From Bedellia somnulentella (taxonomy: Eukaryota > Arthropoda > Insecta > Lepidoptera > Bedelliidae): DNA of 64,000 bases. Of the stretch, positions 1 to 8,560 are shown one piece after another. The translations under genes were made by a program, and so were the position numbers. Position 1 is the stretch's first letter. Each line of letters opens with the position of its first letter. The stretch lies in the NCBI GenBank assembly GCA_963576735.1, contig OY755183.1:8885213-8949212 (forward strand), written 5' to 3'. The notes under the pieces were generated by a model, which was not told the origin of the DNA, searched no databases, and saw nothing but the letters and a program-made list of their open reading frames with translations.

Positions 1-138
1 AGTACTTCTACCTTTCGATAGACGTGCAAATTGTTATGGAGAAAAGAAACATGTTAAGAATAATGCTGAAGTTTAACCTTTTTGTGTTTGGTGTGAAACC
101 TTATCAGATATTCACTTATTGATAGCGAATAGAATGTT
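1..138. other. unassigned flanking DNA
   Basis: No coding or repeat signature was recognised. It is the host DNA next to the 3' end of the LINE that begins at about 148. Confidence 0.4.
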
Positions 139-147
139 GAGATGGTT

Positions 148-3100
148 AGATAGATAGATAGATTAGATAAATGGTTTCCGCAATTGGTCACTACAGGGCC
201 ATTTCACGTGGGCCACGGCCGTCATTCTATCCACCCGAGCTCCATCCAGAAGTCAACTAGTTGTGTAATATGTTTTAAGTGATTTGTCATACTACCTGTG
301 TTTTCCAAGTTGGTGTGGCGTTGGTCGTTCAAGGTGTTACACTCGAACATTACATGATTTACCGTCTCTTCTGTCTTCATGCAGGCTCTGCATAGTGGGC
401 TGTCTGTGATTCCTAGTGTAAAGTAGTGTTTGTTTAGTGAGCAGTGTCCCGTTATGATACCTGTAACCATTCGTAGTTTTCTCCTGTCTAGGTTCAAGAG
501 TCTTCTAGTGAGCTGTGGATTCAGGTTCGGCATTGCTTCTTTGGATTGTCGGCATTCTGAAAGGGCGCGCCATATTGCCTTGTGTTGTTCTTGTGTTCGT
601 TCCCTTAGCCACGTACGATATTGGTTGTATGGGATTGGTATGATAGGTTCCGGTCCTTCTATTGTGTTGCTGGATCCTCTGCGGGCCAGTTCATCGGCCG
701 CGTCATTTCCAAGCGAATTACTGTGTCCTTTTATCCATTGCAATGTGATGTTGTTTTTCTTGGATATACTTTCAAGTGACTCGTGACATTGTAGTATGAT
801 TCCATTATTGGTTTCGTTGTTTTTCAGAGCGTACAGCACTGCTTTGCTGTCTGACAGTATTCTGATGTTTGTATTTTCAACTTTTCTATTTATTATGGCT
901 GTTGTTGCTAGGAGTAGACCTATACATTCAGCTTGATAGACACTATTGTGTTTTCCTAGCGTTGAATATGTCTTGATGTTGAGGTCGTATGAGAAGGCTC
1001 CTGCCCCTGTTCCCTCATTTGTTTTCGATCCGTCTGTGTATATTCTCAACTCTTTTATGTTGGGGTGGTCGTTTGGTTCTTCCTCAAGATTGACTTGATA
1101 GTGTTTGTTGAAGATGTATCTCTTTTGTATTCTGTCGCATGGCCCTGCCAAAAGGGGTTGATATTCCATTGCCTCTGCCATGATTGTTGTATGTTTTATT
1201 CTGGAGTCTTTACTTAATGTTTTGTTTCGATCTAATCTGATGGTGGCCATTGCTGCTTCTTGTTGTATGTAAAGATGTAAGGGAGGCAGGTTGAACATTA
1301 CTTGTAGAGCAGCTGTTGGTGTTGTTTTCATGGCTCCTGATATTGCTATGCATGCCATTCTTTGTACCTTCTCTAGGTCTTTTTGGCATGTGCTCAGCAC
1401 GGTTCTTGGCCACCAGACCAGGGCACCGTATGATATAATTGGTCTTATTACTGTTGTATATAGCCAATGTGTGATGCGTGGGTGTAAACCCCAGTTCTTT
1501 CCTAGTATCTTTTTACATTGCCATAGTGCTATTGTGGCTTTCTTTATTGTGTTTTCTAAGTGTTTGTTCCATAGCAATTTGCTGTCTAGTGTGACTCCTA
1601 GGTATTTAACCGTCTTCGATAGAGTTAGCGTTGTGTTGAATAGTTTTGGTGGGTCTGAAATGTTTATTTTGGTCTTTTTCGTGAAGAGTATCATTTCTGT
1701 TTTGTTTGGATTCACGCTGAGCTGTTGTTCTTCACACCACTTTTCTACTATTTTAAGTGCGTGATTCATTTGGTTTGATATCGTGTTTTCGTTTTGCCCG
1801 TCTATAAGAATTACAATGTCATCTGCATAGCCGACGGCATAGTATCCCTTGTTGTTAAGTTGCCGTAGGAGATCGTCTACCACTAGGTTCCAGAGGAGTG
1901 GGGATAGTACACCACCTTGGGGGCATCCTCTCATTACTCGGGCTCTGGTTACTTCGTTTAATTCGACTTGTACGGCTCTTTGTCCCAGCATGTTTCCGAT
2001 CCATTTTCTCATGGTAGTGTCAATATTGTATCTTTTAAGTGCTGTATTTATGCATTGAAAGGTGGTCTTGTCGAATGCTCCCTCTATATCTATAAGTACA
2101 GCTAGTGTCATAAGCTTTTGACTCATTGCTATTTCTATTTTTGACACCACTTCATGTAGAGCTGTTTCTGTAGATTTGCCTGCAGTATAGGCATGTTGTC
2201 TTTTGTGTAGCGGCTTGGCTTTAAGTGGTCCATCTCTAATATATCTGTCGCATAATCTCTCAAGTGTTTTGAGTATGAAAGATGTTAGGCTTATCGGTCT
2301 GAAGGACTTGGCTTGCTTGTAGTCTGTCTTCCCTGGTTTTGGTATGAAGGTGGCTTTCACTTCCCTCCAAGAGGGTGGAATGTATCGGTGCGCGAGGCAT
2401 GCCTGAAAGATATCTAATAGCCATTGTGTTATGCTAGTCTCCGCCCATTGTAGAAAGGCAGGGATTATACCGTCTAAACCAGGGGATTTGAAGGGTTCAA
2501 AGGTGTTTATGGCCCAACGAATGTGGTCTTCAGTCACTATTTTGTTGGCTGTTTTCCAGTCTTCTGGTGTGGGTTTTGTATGATTTATTTCCCATGTGTT
2601 TTCGCTTTCGTTCTCGATGTGACAATCGGGGAAGTGTGATCTTAGGAGTTCTGCACACGTTTCTTGGTCTGTACCTGTGTATGTTCCATCAGGCTTCTTA
2701 AGTGTGCTCAGGATTTTCCTGTCGTCGGTTGACAGTATTTTCCTAACTCTGTTGGCTTCGTTGTTTCTTTTGATTGTTTCTGTGTATTCTTTCCATGCCT
2801 TTCTTTGGCATGCTCTGGTGTCTTTTTTGTACTGATCTCGCGCTGCCTTGAAGGTGTCCCATGCTTGCGGTTGTCTTATATGCTTGGCTCTATTGAATAG
2901 TTTTCGTAATTCTTGTCTTTGTTTCTCTAGTTTCTTATTCCACCACTTGTCCTTTGGTTCGCCGACGCGTACCTGTGTTAGGGGACAACTGGTTTCATAT
3001 GAATTTATTATGGAATTAGTAAGAATACTTACGTTAATGTCTATTTGGTTGGTATCTTCTTTCATTACCTTTCGTTCGTGTTTTGCTAGTTCGGATTCGA

Positions 3101-4273
3101 CGAGGTTTCTGAAAGTGGTCTTGTCGGTACGTCGTGGATTGCGCCGTGGCTCTGGTGGTTTGATGTTGTAGTCGATGTTAAAGCATATCCATCTGTGATC
3201 AGATAAAGATAATACCTCAGTACAAACTCTCCAATCTGTGGACATTGAAAAAGCTTGATTAGTGGCAAAAGTGGCGTCTACTATGGTTTGTCCTCTGGAT
3301 GTTACCCAAGTCGGTTCTGAGCCTACGTTGAGTATGTTCAGGTTAGTGGTGAGTAAGTAGAGTGATAATTCATCTCCTCTCTTGTTTGAGTCGGGGCAGC
3401 CCCACATTGGGTGATGTGCGTTGGTGTCTGCGCCTATTATTATTTCGTATTTGTGTGTGTCTACATACTTTACCAGGTCTATCATTTCCGTAGGAGGGCA
3501 GTCTGCGTCTGCGTCCCCAGGCATGTAGACTGAAGCTAGTATAATGTCTGCGGTGCCCTCTTCTTCGTCCTTGACCCCGAGTCTTAAGGTTGTTAAATCT
3601 CTGGAGCAGAATTGAGATAAAGGCATAGTGTAGTAGTGTTTAGGTACATATATGCATGTTCTTGGTTGGTCTGTGATATTTGTGTTAAGAATTAGCTTAC
3701 CTCCAATATTACTGAGTCCACATATTCTGTTGTCTCGCACCCATGGTTCTTGTATTAGTGCGATGGTGTTGTTATTTTTCTCCAGTTCTCGTCTGAGTGT
3801 AGTTGTAGCTATTCTGCTATGCTGGAGATTTGCTTGTATTATTTTTATTTTATTTTTGTTGCTTTCTTTGTTGGGTTTGGCGTTGTTAGGTTGAGTGCTT
3901 GATTGCTTAGTCGGAGAGAGTGACATCGCAGGGCTCGTTTAATCCTAACTCTGTCTCAATGTCTTCTGGCTCGTCTTGTCTTGGCGAGGAGTGCAGTATC
4001 CAATCTTCGGCTCGCTTTTGCTCTGTCAAGGCCATATCTGCTAACCTCTCTGTTTCCTTTTGGATCTCGCACATTTCGCTCTCGCTTATATTTATCTCGT
4101 CGAGATCATTGGTCTCCATTGGTGTCGATTTTTCTGTCTCGGGTTCCGGTGGCACGTCAGTTAGCTTACCCTTGTTCAGGAAGCGGACGTATATAGTGCC
4201 AGTAAGGTAATGTACCCGCCGCTCCCTCAGCATGAGCTTCTTGACCTCATCCGGGTGGAGGTGGAGAGTAATG
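148..4273 (-). mobile_element. LINE-alpha: 5'-truncated non-LTR retrotransposon (R1/LOA/I-like)
   Basis: The element lies on the minus strand. It keeps all of ORF2, the last part of ORF1 and a short 3' region ending in a (TATC)n-type tail (GATA repeats at 148-168 on the plus strand). The 9-mer GAGATGGTT occurs at 139-147 and again at 4274-4282, next to the two ends, and similarity continues imperfectly beyond it. This is a candidate target-site duplication and sets the 5' truncation inside ORF1. An endonuclease-RT-RNase H order with a C-terminal CCHC motif is typical of the R1/LOA/I group; the exact clade is not resolved here. Confidence 0.85.
222..3926 (-). CDS. LINE ORF2: endonuclease, reverse transcriptase, RNase H polyprotein
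   Basis: The 1234-residue frame has no interruption. An apurinic-type endonuclease fills about residues 27-250, with QANLQ (N33), QEPW (E60), GADTN (D167, N169) and SDH (242-244). Reverse transcriptase spans about 480-800: KSPGLDG near 480, FIPKPGK near 527, AVLIDIEGAFD near 609, PQGGVLSPLLWN near 669, and the catalytic YADD at 700-703. RNase H near 958-1085 keeps D965 (YTDGS), E1000, D1026 and a late Asp in GNDAADE. A CX2CX8HX4C zinc motif lies at 1179-1196. The protein nicks the target, copies element RNA by target-primed reverse transcription and can remove RNA from the hybrid. The start is an ATG overlapping the ORF1 end by 20 bp in another frame. All catalytic residues are present, so the insertion looks young. 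The 5' truncation probably removes the promoter. Confidence 0.95.
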   Translation of the reverse strand: MSLSPTKQSSTQPNNAKPNKESNKNKIKIIQANLQHSRIATTTLRRELEKNNNTIALIQEPWVRDNRICGLSNIGGKLILNTNITDQPRTCIYVPKHYYTMPLSQFCSRDLTTLRLGVKDEEEGTADIILASVYMPGDADADCPPTEMIDLVKYVDTHKYEIIIGADTNAHHPMWGCPDSNKRGDELSLYLLTTNLNILNVGSEPTWVTSRGQTIVDATFATNQAFSMSTDWRVCTEVLSLSDHRWICFNIDYNIKPPEPRRNPRRTDKTTFRNLVESELAKHERKVMKEDTNQIDINVSILTNSIINSYETSCPLTQVRVGEPKDKWWNKKLEKQRQELRKLFNRAKHIRQPQAWDTFKAARDQYKKDTRACQRKAWKEYTETIKRNNEANRVRKILSTDDRKILSTLKKPDGTYTGTDQETCAELLRSHFPDCHIENESENTWEINHTKPTPEDWKTANKIVTEDHIRWAINTFEPFKSPGLDGIIPAFLQWAETSITQWLLDIFQACLAHRYIPPSWREVKATFIPKPGKTDYKQAKSFRPISLTSFILKTLERLCDRYIRDGPLKAKPLHKRQHAYTAGKSTETALHEVVSKIEIAMSQKLMTLAVLIDIEGAFDKTTFQCINTALKRYNIDTTMRKWIGNMLGQRAVQVELNEVTRARVMRGCPQGGVLSPLLWNLVVDDLLRQLNNKGYYAVGYADDIVILIDGQNENTISNQMNHALKIVEKWCEEQQLSVNPNKTEMILFTKKTKINISDPPKLFNTTLTLSKTVKYLGVTLDSKLLWNKHLENTIKKATIALWQCKKILGKNWGLHPRITHWLYTTVIRPIISYGALVWWPRTVLSTCQKDLEKVQRMACIAISGAMKTTPTAALQVMFNLPPLHLYIQQEAAMATIRLDRNKTLSKDSRIKHTTIMAEAMEYQPLLAGPCDRIQKRYIFNKHYQVNLEEEPNDHPNIKELRIYTDGSKTNEGTGAGAFSYDLNIKTYSTLGKHNSVYQAECIGLLLATTAIINRKVENTNIRILSDSKAVLYALKNNETNNGIILQCHESLESISKKNNITLQWIKGHSNSLGNDAADELARRGSSNTIEGPEPIIPIPYNQYRTWLRERTQEQHKAIWRALSECRQSKEAMPNLNPQLTRRLLNLDRRKLRMVTGIITGHCSLNKHYFTLGITDSPLCRACMKTEETVNHVMFECNTLNDQRHTNLENTGSMTNHLKHITQLVDFWMELGWIE

Positions 4274-4281
4274 GAGATGGT
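3907..4281 (-). pseudogene. LINE-alpha ORF1, C-terminal remnant
   Basis: About 124 codons stay open upstream of the ORF1 stop (TAA, ending ...DVTLSD) before an in-frame TAA at the 5' junction. The remnant is acidic and rich in Glu, Asp and Thr. It shows no CCHC knuckle, so the RNA-binding part of the gag-like protein would have been in the lost 5' portion. An internal ATG at 4231-4233 is probably not a true start, because the frame runs through it. The last 20 bp overlap the first codons of ORF2, as expected when ORF2 is translated by reinitiation or frameshift. Non-functional as it stands. Confidence 0.7.
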
Positions 4282-4282
4282 T

Positions 4283-4883
4283 TAGAAATAGAGAGAAAAT
4301 AATATCCAGATAAAATATATATTAACATATTTTATGTTAGTATGGATGCTTATTTTAATGTTAATTGACTTATTAATATAGAACATAGTCAATGTATTTT
4401 TTTTATTATTCGCGTTCACTTTTAATTCAATATACCAATAAGTCTGAAAAAGCATTCAAATGAATATCATAGTACAACTTAGATACATAACAAACCGCGT
4501 TACTTTTTATGGCTTTTATGGTTTTAACATCCGACAAAATATAATTTGACCTTAATAACAAGACACAAATATACGCTCCCATAATATAACGACTGAAGTA
4601 TTATAGAATTACAACCCAGAGGTTTTGCGTGTATAACTCTGGGTTAGAACGAGTGATAATAGTTTGCAGAGGACATTGAAGGCTGAAAGGCCTGATTGTC
4701 TGAAAAGGAAATTAAATCTGTTCTCCGAAGGGTCTTTTGAAGTTCCGGCTACCATCAAAATTAGCAGTCAGCAATGTTTGCTGACACGGACCTGCCGTGG
4801 CACCTATATTATATATCAAAATTATCTTGTTTGAGCTGATAACTGTAAACATATTGGCAGCCATTTCATTAATTATATTATTT
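4283..4883. other. AT-rich DNA without genes
   Basis: No ORF or known repeat was recognised. One stem-loop stands out: AACCCAGAG at 4613-4621 pairs perfectly with CTCTGGGTT at 4637-4645. Confidence 0.4.
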
Positions 4884-5698
4884 ATAGTGGATCGTCCCAG
4901 CTTCGCACGGGTAGCGTTGTTTTTTTAAATATCTGAGGTTTCTTTCTTCAGTCACTGCTCAAGCATTGTGAAATTCAGCGCAATGTTTTCAATTTATTAA
5001 ATTTATAGCAATCCCTAAACAGTGTAGTTTGGTGATTTTAAATGCGCTTTGATGAACGGTTCAGTATTTCCGTTTAATAGCAAATTTTTAAATAAAACGC
5101 TATGAAGTATTTATAACAATCTAAAAAATAAATCATTTCATTACGTGATGTAGGATGCAACTACTGGCGCCATCTAGTATGTTATATGTAAAGGTTTGGT
5201 TTTGGTCACGGGCGCGGTGGCTTATTTTATGTATAATTTCGGTGTTTGTCTACCGATTTGTATGATTCTTTTTTTATTGAATAGGTAATAATGTTACTTT
5301 TTTTAAATTAGGGATGAGTGAGAGGTTGACAAACGTAAGAGTAAACAAATATAATAAAAAAGTTCCGAACTGCTAAGCTATCAGGAATTACACGTGTTAT
5401 TGTGAGTCAACCGTAAAAAATAGACATAAACTGTTCAGAATTTTTTTTTAGATAATTTTATGAAGAATATTTCCGTCACACATGATTTCTATGTAAGTTT
5501 AACCATTGAGACTGCACACGCGACGGAAGCTTAAAAAATGGAGTAACTTCTCCCGTTTTCCCAAAATTTCCCAAAATTCCCCTTTACTACTCTGCTGGAA
5601 AGTATACAAAAACCTGCGCAGATGTATGAAGAATAATTGTGCCAAGTTTCGTTAAAATCCGTTGAGTAGTTTTTGTTTCCATAAGGAACATACAAACC

Positions 5699-5756
<58 letters not shown>

Positions 5757-5875
5757 AATTTTACTGATTGCATTTTTGGCATCAGTATCGATCCCTAATC
5801 ACCACCTGATGGTTATTTTGAAAATATATTTCATGTACAGAATTGACCTCTCTACAGATTTATTATAAGTATAGA
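4884..5875 (-). mobile_element. non-autonomous Helitron, copy 1
   Basis: This ~990-bp repeat is collinear with the copy at 8561-9807. Read on the minus strand it starts TCTATACT and ends near GATCCACTA, matching the 5'-TC...CTAG-3' ends of the second copy, here with the last base altered or lost. The 5' flanking base is A. There are no terminal inverted repeats, no target-site duplication and no coding capacity. The sequence preceding the 3' end (CCCGTGCGAAGCTGGG) can form only a weak hairpin. The GC-rich terminal motif is familiar from lepidopteran genomes (Lep1-like Helitrons); that family assignment is inference. Confidence 0.75.
5699..5754. repeat. (GACA)14 microsatellite inside Helitron copy 1
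   Basis: Fourteen uninterrupted GACA units. The same position in the second Helitron copy (9667-9686) has only five, so the array changed length after the copies separated. Confidence 0.95.
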
Positions 5876-5904
5876 TTAGGAAAGTACTTAGTAAAAAATC
5901 TTAT

Positions 5905-5965
5905 ATCAACTTAATTTTCAAAAGGGGCTGAGAAATTTCTAAATATTAAGCTAAGGCTACGTAAG
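5905..5965 (+). repeat. SINE-A fragment
   Basis: A diverged match to the 3' half of SINE-A: a CAACTT...AAAAGGGGCTGAG block followed by an AAATTTCTAA-type run and a CT-GGCTAC-like stretch. Confidence 0.35.
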
Positions 5966-6002
5966 GTTAGAATATTAAAATACTCTTATATTTATTTATG
6001 TG

Positions 6003-6244
6003 AGCTATGAAGTGTCATCCTACTACCCCATTCGATCCCGTGGGATTTCGTAAGTGGCGGCTTAGGGTATTGAGCCTTTTAAATATTTTTTTGGGCTATG
6101 CGGTTAGAGTCCCATCACCAAAAACTACTTATTTACTCTCTATTCCCTTCCCCATTCAACTTCCAAAAGTGGCTGAGCAATTTCTAATATTAAACCTCTG
6201 GCTACCCCTTCTAATGATTTGTAGCCGTGAGTATATGTATGTAT
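6003..6244 (+). mobile_element. SINE-A copy, near full length
   Basis: It carries the family blocks in order: a GTAGTGTCGG-type head (mutated), the CCCCATT...CCCGTGGG block, GGCGRCTTAGGGTATTG, GCGGTTRGAG-CCCATCACC, AACTTCCAAAAGTGGCTGAG and the tail GCCGTGAGTATATGTATG. Confidence 0.8.
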
Positions 6245-6361
6245 ATTGTGTATGAGTCCGTTTGTATTTCATTGCATCGGTATTTGATTTGTGTTGATAT
6301 AATTTAAATCTTTTTGTTCATGAAAACCTCAATAATCACCTCATGGGGATTATTACCAATA

Positions 6362-7180
6362 CATACATACATACATACATACATATACTCACGCCATTAG
6401 TTCCCATTGGGGTAGGCAGAGACTATTGATCGCCACTTCGCACGATCCTGACAAACCTCTCTAGCTTCGTTTACATCCATCAATCTTTTCATACATGCTC
6501 TTTTATTCTTCATACTTCGGACGCCAGCCTTTTTGAGCACACTCTCAATTTGGTCCAAGTGTGTTCTCCGTGGTTGTCCTCTACTAACATTACCATCCAC
6601 ACTAGCTCTATAGATCCCTTTTACCAATTTTCTATCATCCATCCTCTCTATGTGCCCAAACCATCTCAACATTCCTTTTTCTATCTTTCTTACAATATCA
6701 TCTTTCACACCACAATTTTCACAAATAACACTATTTGTCACTCGGTCACATAATCTAACATTACAAATTAATAAGTTAATTAATAATGCAAGTAGCACTT
6801 GATCGTCAGCATACAAGAGGCATTTAATGATGAATCCACTCATTCTTAGTACATAATCACTTTCACGTAACTCTGTCAAACAGTCATCCATGAACAAATT
6901 GAAGAGCCACGGAGAAGCTACACATCCCTGTCGGACACCCCTAGAGATTCCGAACCAGTCAGTGTTTTCCCCGTTTACTCTTACACATGCACTAGAATCC
7001 TCATAGAGTGATACTAATGCACGTATAAGTTGACTCCCCAAACCGAACTTGGATAACACCTCCCATAAACACTTTCTTACCACCCTATCATACGCCTTCT
7101 CTAAATCAATGAAGGAGCAATACACCTTTTGGTTCTTAGCTAAGAACTTTGTTAACTAATAACTTAATTAATAATCTAAC
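6362..7180 (-). mobile_element. LINE-beta fragment inserted in the FB element
   Basis: The 3' end of the LINE faces left and finishes in a (CATA)n tract (TATG tail on the minus strand). Near-identical 10-mers, ATTACCAATA at 6352-6361 and ATTACTAATA at 7181-7190, flank the segment and match the interior of intact FB copies. They read as the target-site duplication. The segment is 5'-truncated and has an internal deletion. Confidence 0.75.
6397..7125 (-). pseudogene. LINE-beta reverse transcriptase fragment, internally deleted
   Basis: The 242-residue frame shows RT motifs FIDLEKAYD (near residue 5), GVRQGCVASPWLFN (near 63) and CLLYADD (near 105). Immediately after YADD it jumps to the extreme C-terminal region: LCDRV..SVIC..CGV, MLRWFGHIERM, KRACMKRLMDVNEA, and WRSIVSAYP at the end. 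Intact relatives have a long thumb and connection region between these blocks, so a large in-frame deletion has joined palm and tail. No endonuclease or RNase H is present. It is a non-LTR retrotransposon of uncertain clade. Its C-terminal module recurs at 56.9 kb and its 3' end at ten or so other places in the window. Confidence 0.85.
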
Positions 7181-7444
7181 ATTACTAATAAATAAATAAT
7201 AAATAAGGGAAAGAAAAATTTCGAAATTTCCCCGCCTGTGTCGAAATTTTTCTTTCCTTTATTTATTAGTAATAATCCCCACATGAGGTTTTTATGAACA
7301 AAAAGATTTAAATTAAATGCTCTTTCAATCATTATTGTACAATATAGATTGATAAATATAAAGATAAGTTAATAATGGTCAAGAAGTTAGAATTTTACGG
7401 CACGTTTTAGGTCACGTGTAAAAATAACGCTGAAGTGAAAATAA

Positions 7445-7545
7445 TAAAAGAGGATGTAGAAGAATAATAAATGTGACAGAAAGAACAAAGATTTGTCAGG
7501 ATCGTGCAAAGTGGCGATAGATAGTCAATGCCTGCCGTATATAAG
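7445..7545 (+). repeat. LINE-beta 3' fragment
   Basis: It matches the LINE-beta coding end and 3' end: AAGATTTGTCAGGATCGTGC, AAAGTGGCGATAGATAGTC and TGCCTGCC. Confidence 0.75.
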
Positions 7546-8055
7546 TAAGTTAACAGATTTATACAAAGAAAAATTTAAATATATTTTGTGTAGCTTAAAG
7601 TAGCATATTTTTTTTTTCTTTTATTAGTTTTTTTATTACCTCATTTACACGCTTTTGGAATCTTATTCAATCGTCAAAACATTTAACTCTAATACTACTT
7701 ATATAAGTCACAGTAATAATTAAGTAAGTAAGCCAATCATAGAGAGTGCTTACTATTTTATGTGATAATAATTGAACAACCATAATTAATCCTTCTTGTT
7801 AGTTAAAATTCAATAAAACGGTGTAAGGCAGGGACAAAACGACGTCATATGTTCCAAGCCATTATGTAAGACATGTGAAAGCCATTTATTTCATGGCATA
7901 TTCTTGGATCCGTGGCTTCTCTTTAACAATCTCACGTATCTTACGACGAGGAAATTTGATCTTTTGATACTGTACCTCTACGTTATATAAAATAATTCGA
8001 AATTACTTAATTACATTATTAAACTACTACGGTGAGGAAAATTTGGAATAAAAAA
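7546..8055. other. AT-rich DNA without genes
   Basis: Homopolymer-rich, with no ORF of note and no recognised repeat. Confidence 0.4.
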
Positions 8056-8185
8056 TAATTACCGATGGGTTTCCAGCCAAATCGCCCAGCAATAACTGAA
8101 AAACTTTAAATATATCCTAAGTCACCTACGGCTTTCACAGGAACATGTGGTAAATAGCGAACAGTATCTTTATAACGGCGTTATG
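8056..8185 (-). repeat. SINE-A relic
   Basis: The blocks CCGATGGGTTTCCAGCC, AATCGCCCAGCAAT and CTAAGTCACCTACGG align in order with the 5' half of SINE-A on the minus strand. It is strongly diverged. Confidence 0.5.
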
Positions 8186-8399
8186 GCAAAAAAAATAACT
8201 TCAAGGACAATTAAATTCAATGATGGACATACATATACTCACGGCTATAAATCCCGAACCCGAAGGGGTAGCCAGAACTGATTGTAATGAATTGTAAAAT
8301 TGAATTGTAAATTCCTCAGCCACTTTTGAAAAAGTTCAGTGGGGAAAAGATGGCAAAATAAATAATAAAAAAAGAATAAATAAAGGAAATAAAAATTTC

Positions 8400-8474
8400 G
8401 ACACAGGCGGGATTCGAACCCGCGACCTCGGGTATACGCCCCCGTCTCGCTCTTGCCAATTGAGCTACCGTGTC
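8400..8474 (-). other. tRNA-like block of the FB element
   Basis: It folds as a tRNA: a 7-bp acceptor stem GACACGG/CTGTGTC with one G-T pair, D arm GCTC/GAGC, and T arm GCGGG-TTCGAAT-CCCGC. The B-box-like GGTTCGAATCC is intact. The anticodon arm pairs only CGGG/CCCG around an 8-nt loop, so a working tRNA is unlikely. It is better read as a transposon-borne pol III promoter relic. Confidence 0.7.
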
Positions 8475-8560
8475 AATGGCTGCCAGCGCGAAATTCTTCT
8501 ATCCTTTATTTCTTTTACACGTTTTAGTAGTGTTTGCGTTTCCTACCAATTTATTAGTAA

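Larger units (their letters stand above)
6300..7315. mobile_element. FB element (fold-back, tRNA-derived core), split by LINE-beta
   Basis: Both ends carry the same ~50-bp terminal sequence in inverted orientation, TAATTTAAATC...GGGGATTATTA on the left and its complement on the right. Without the LINE insertion (6362-7180 plus one duplication) the element is ~187 bp and folds almost completely on itself. The arms are AATAAGGGAAAGAAAAATTTCG and its complement, around a remnant of a tRNA 3' arm (CCCCGCCTGTGTCG). No target duplication was seen outside its ends. Confidence 0.65.

Noticed and set aside
430..786. Plus-strand open frame of 118 codons
   Set aside because: It is antisense to LINE ORF2; the minus frame has the conserved domains. 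The same applies to frames at 1291-1764, 1849-2058, 2848-3171 and 3652-3894.
3920..4210. Plus-strand frames of 96 and 71 codons
   Set aside because: They are shadows of the LINE ORF1 remnant on the minus strand.
5699..5754. CRISPR-like or protein repeat array
   Set aside because: It is a plain tetranucleotide microsatellite without spacers, inside a Helitron. The frames through it are low-complexity artefacts.
8400..8474. A functional tRNA gene (also 10473-10545 and 11633-11717)
   Set aside because: The D and T arms are good, but the anticodon arm has an 8-nt loop or an enlarged middle, the block repeats inside a mobile element, and no proper terminator context was seen.
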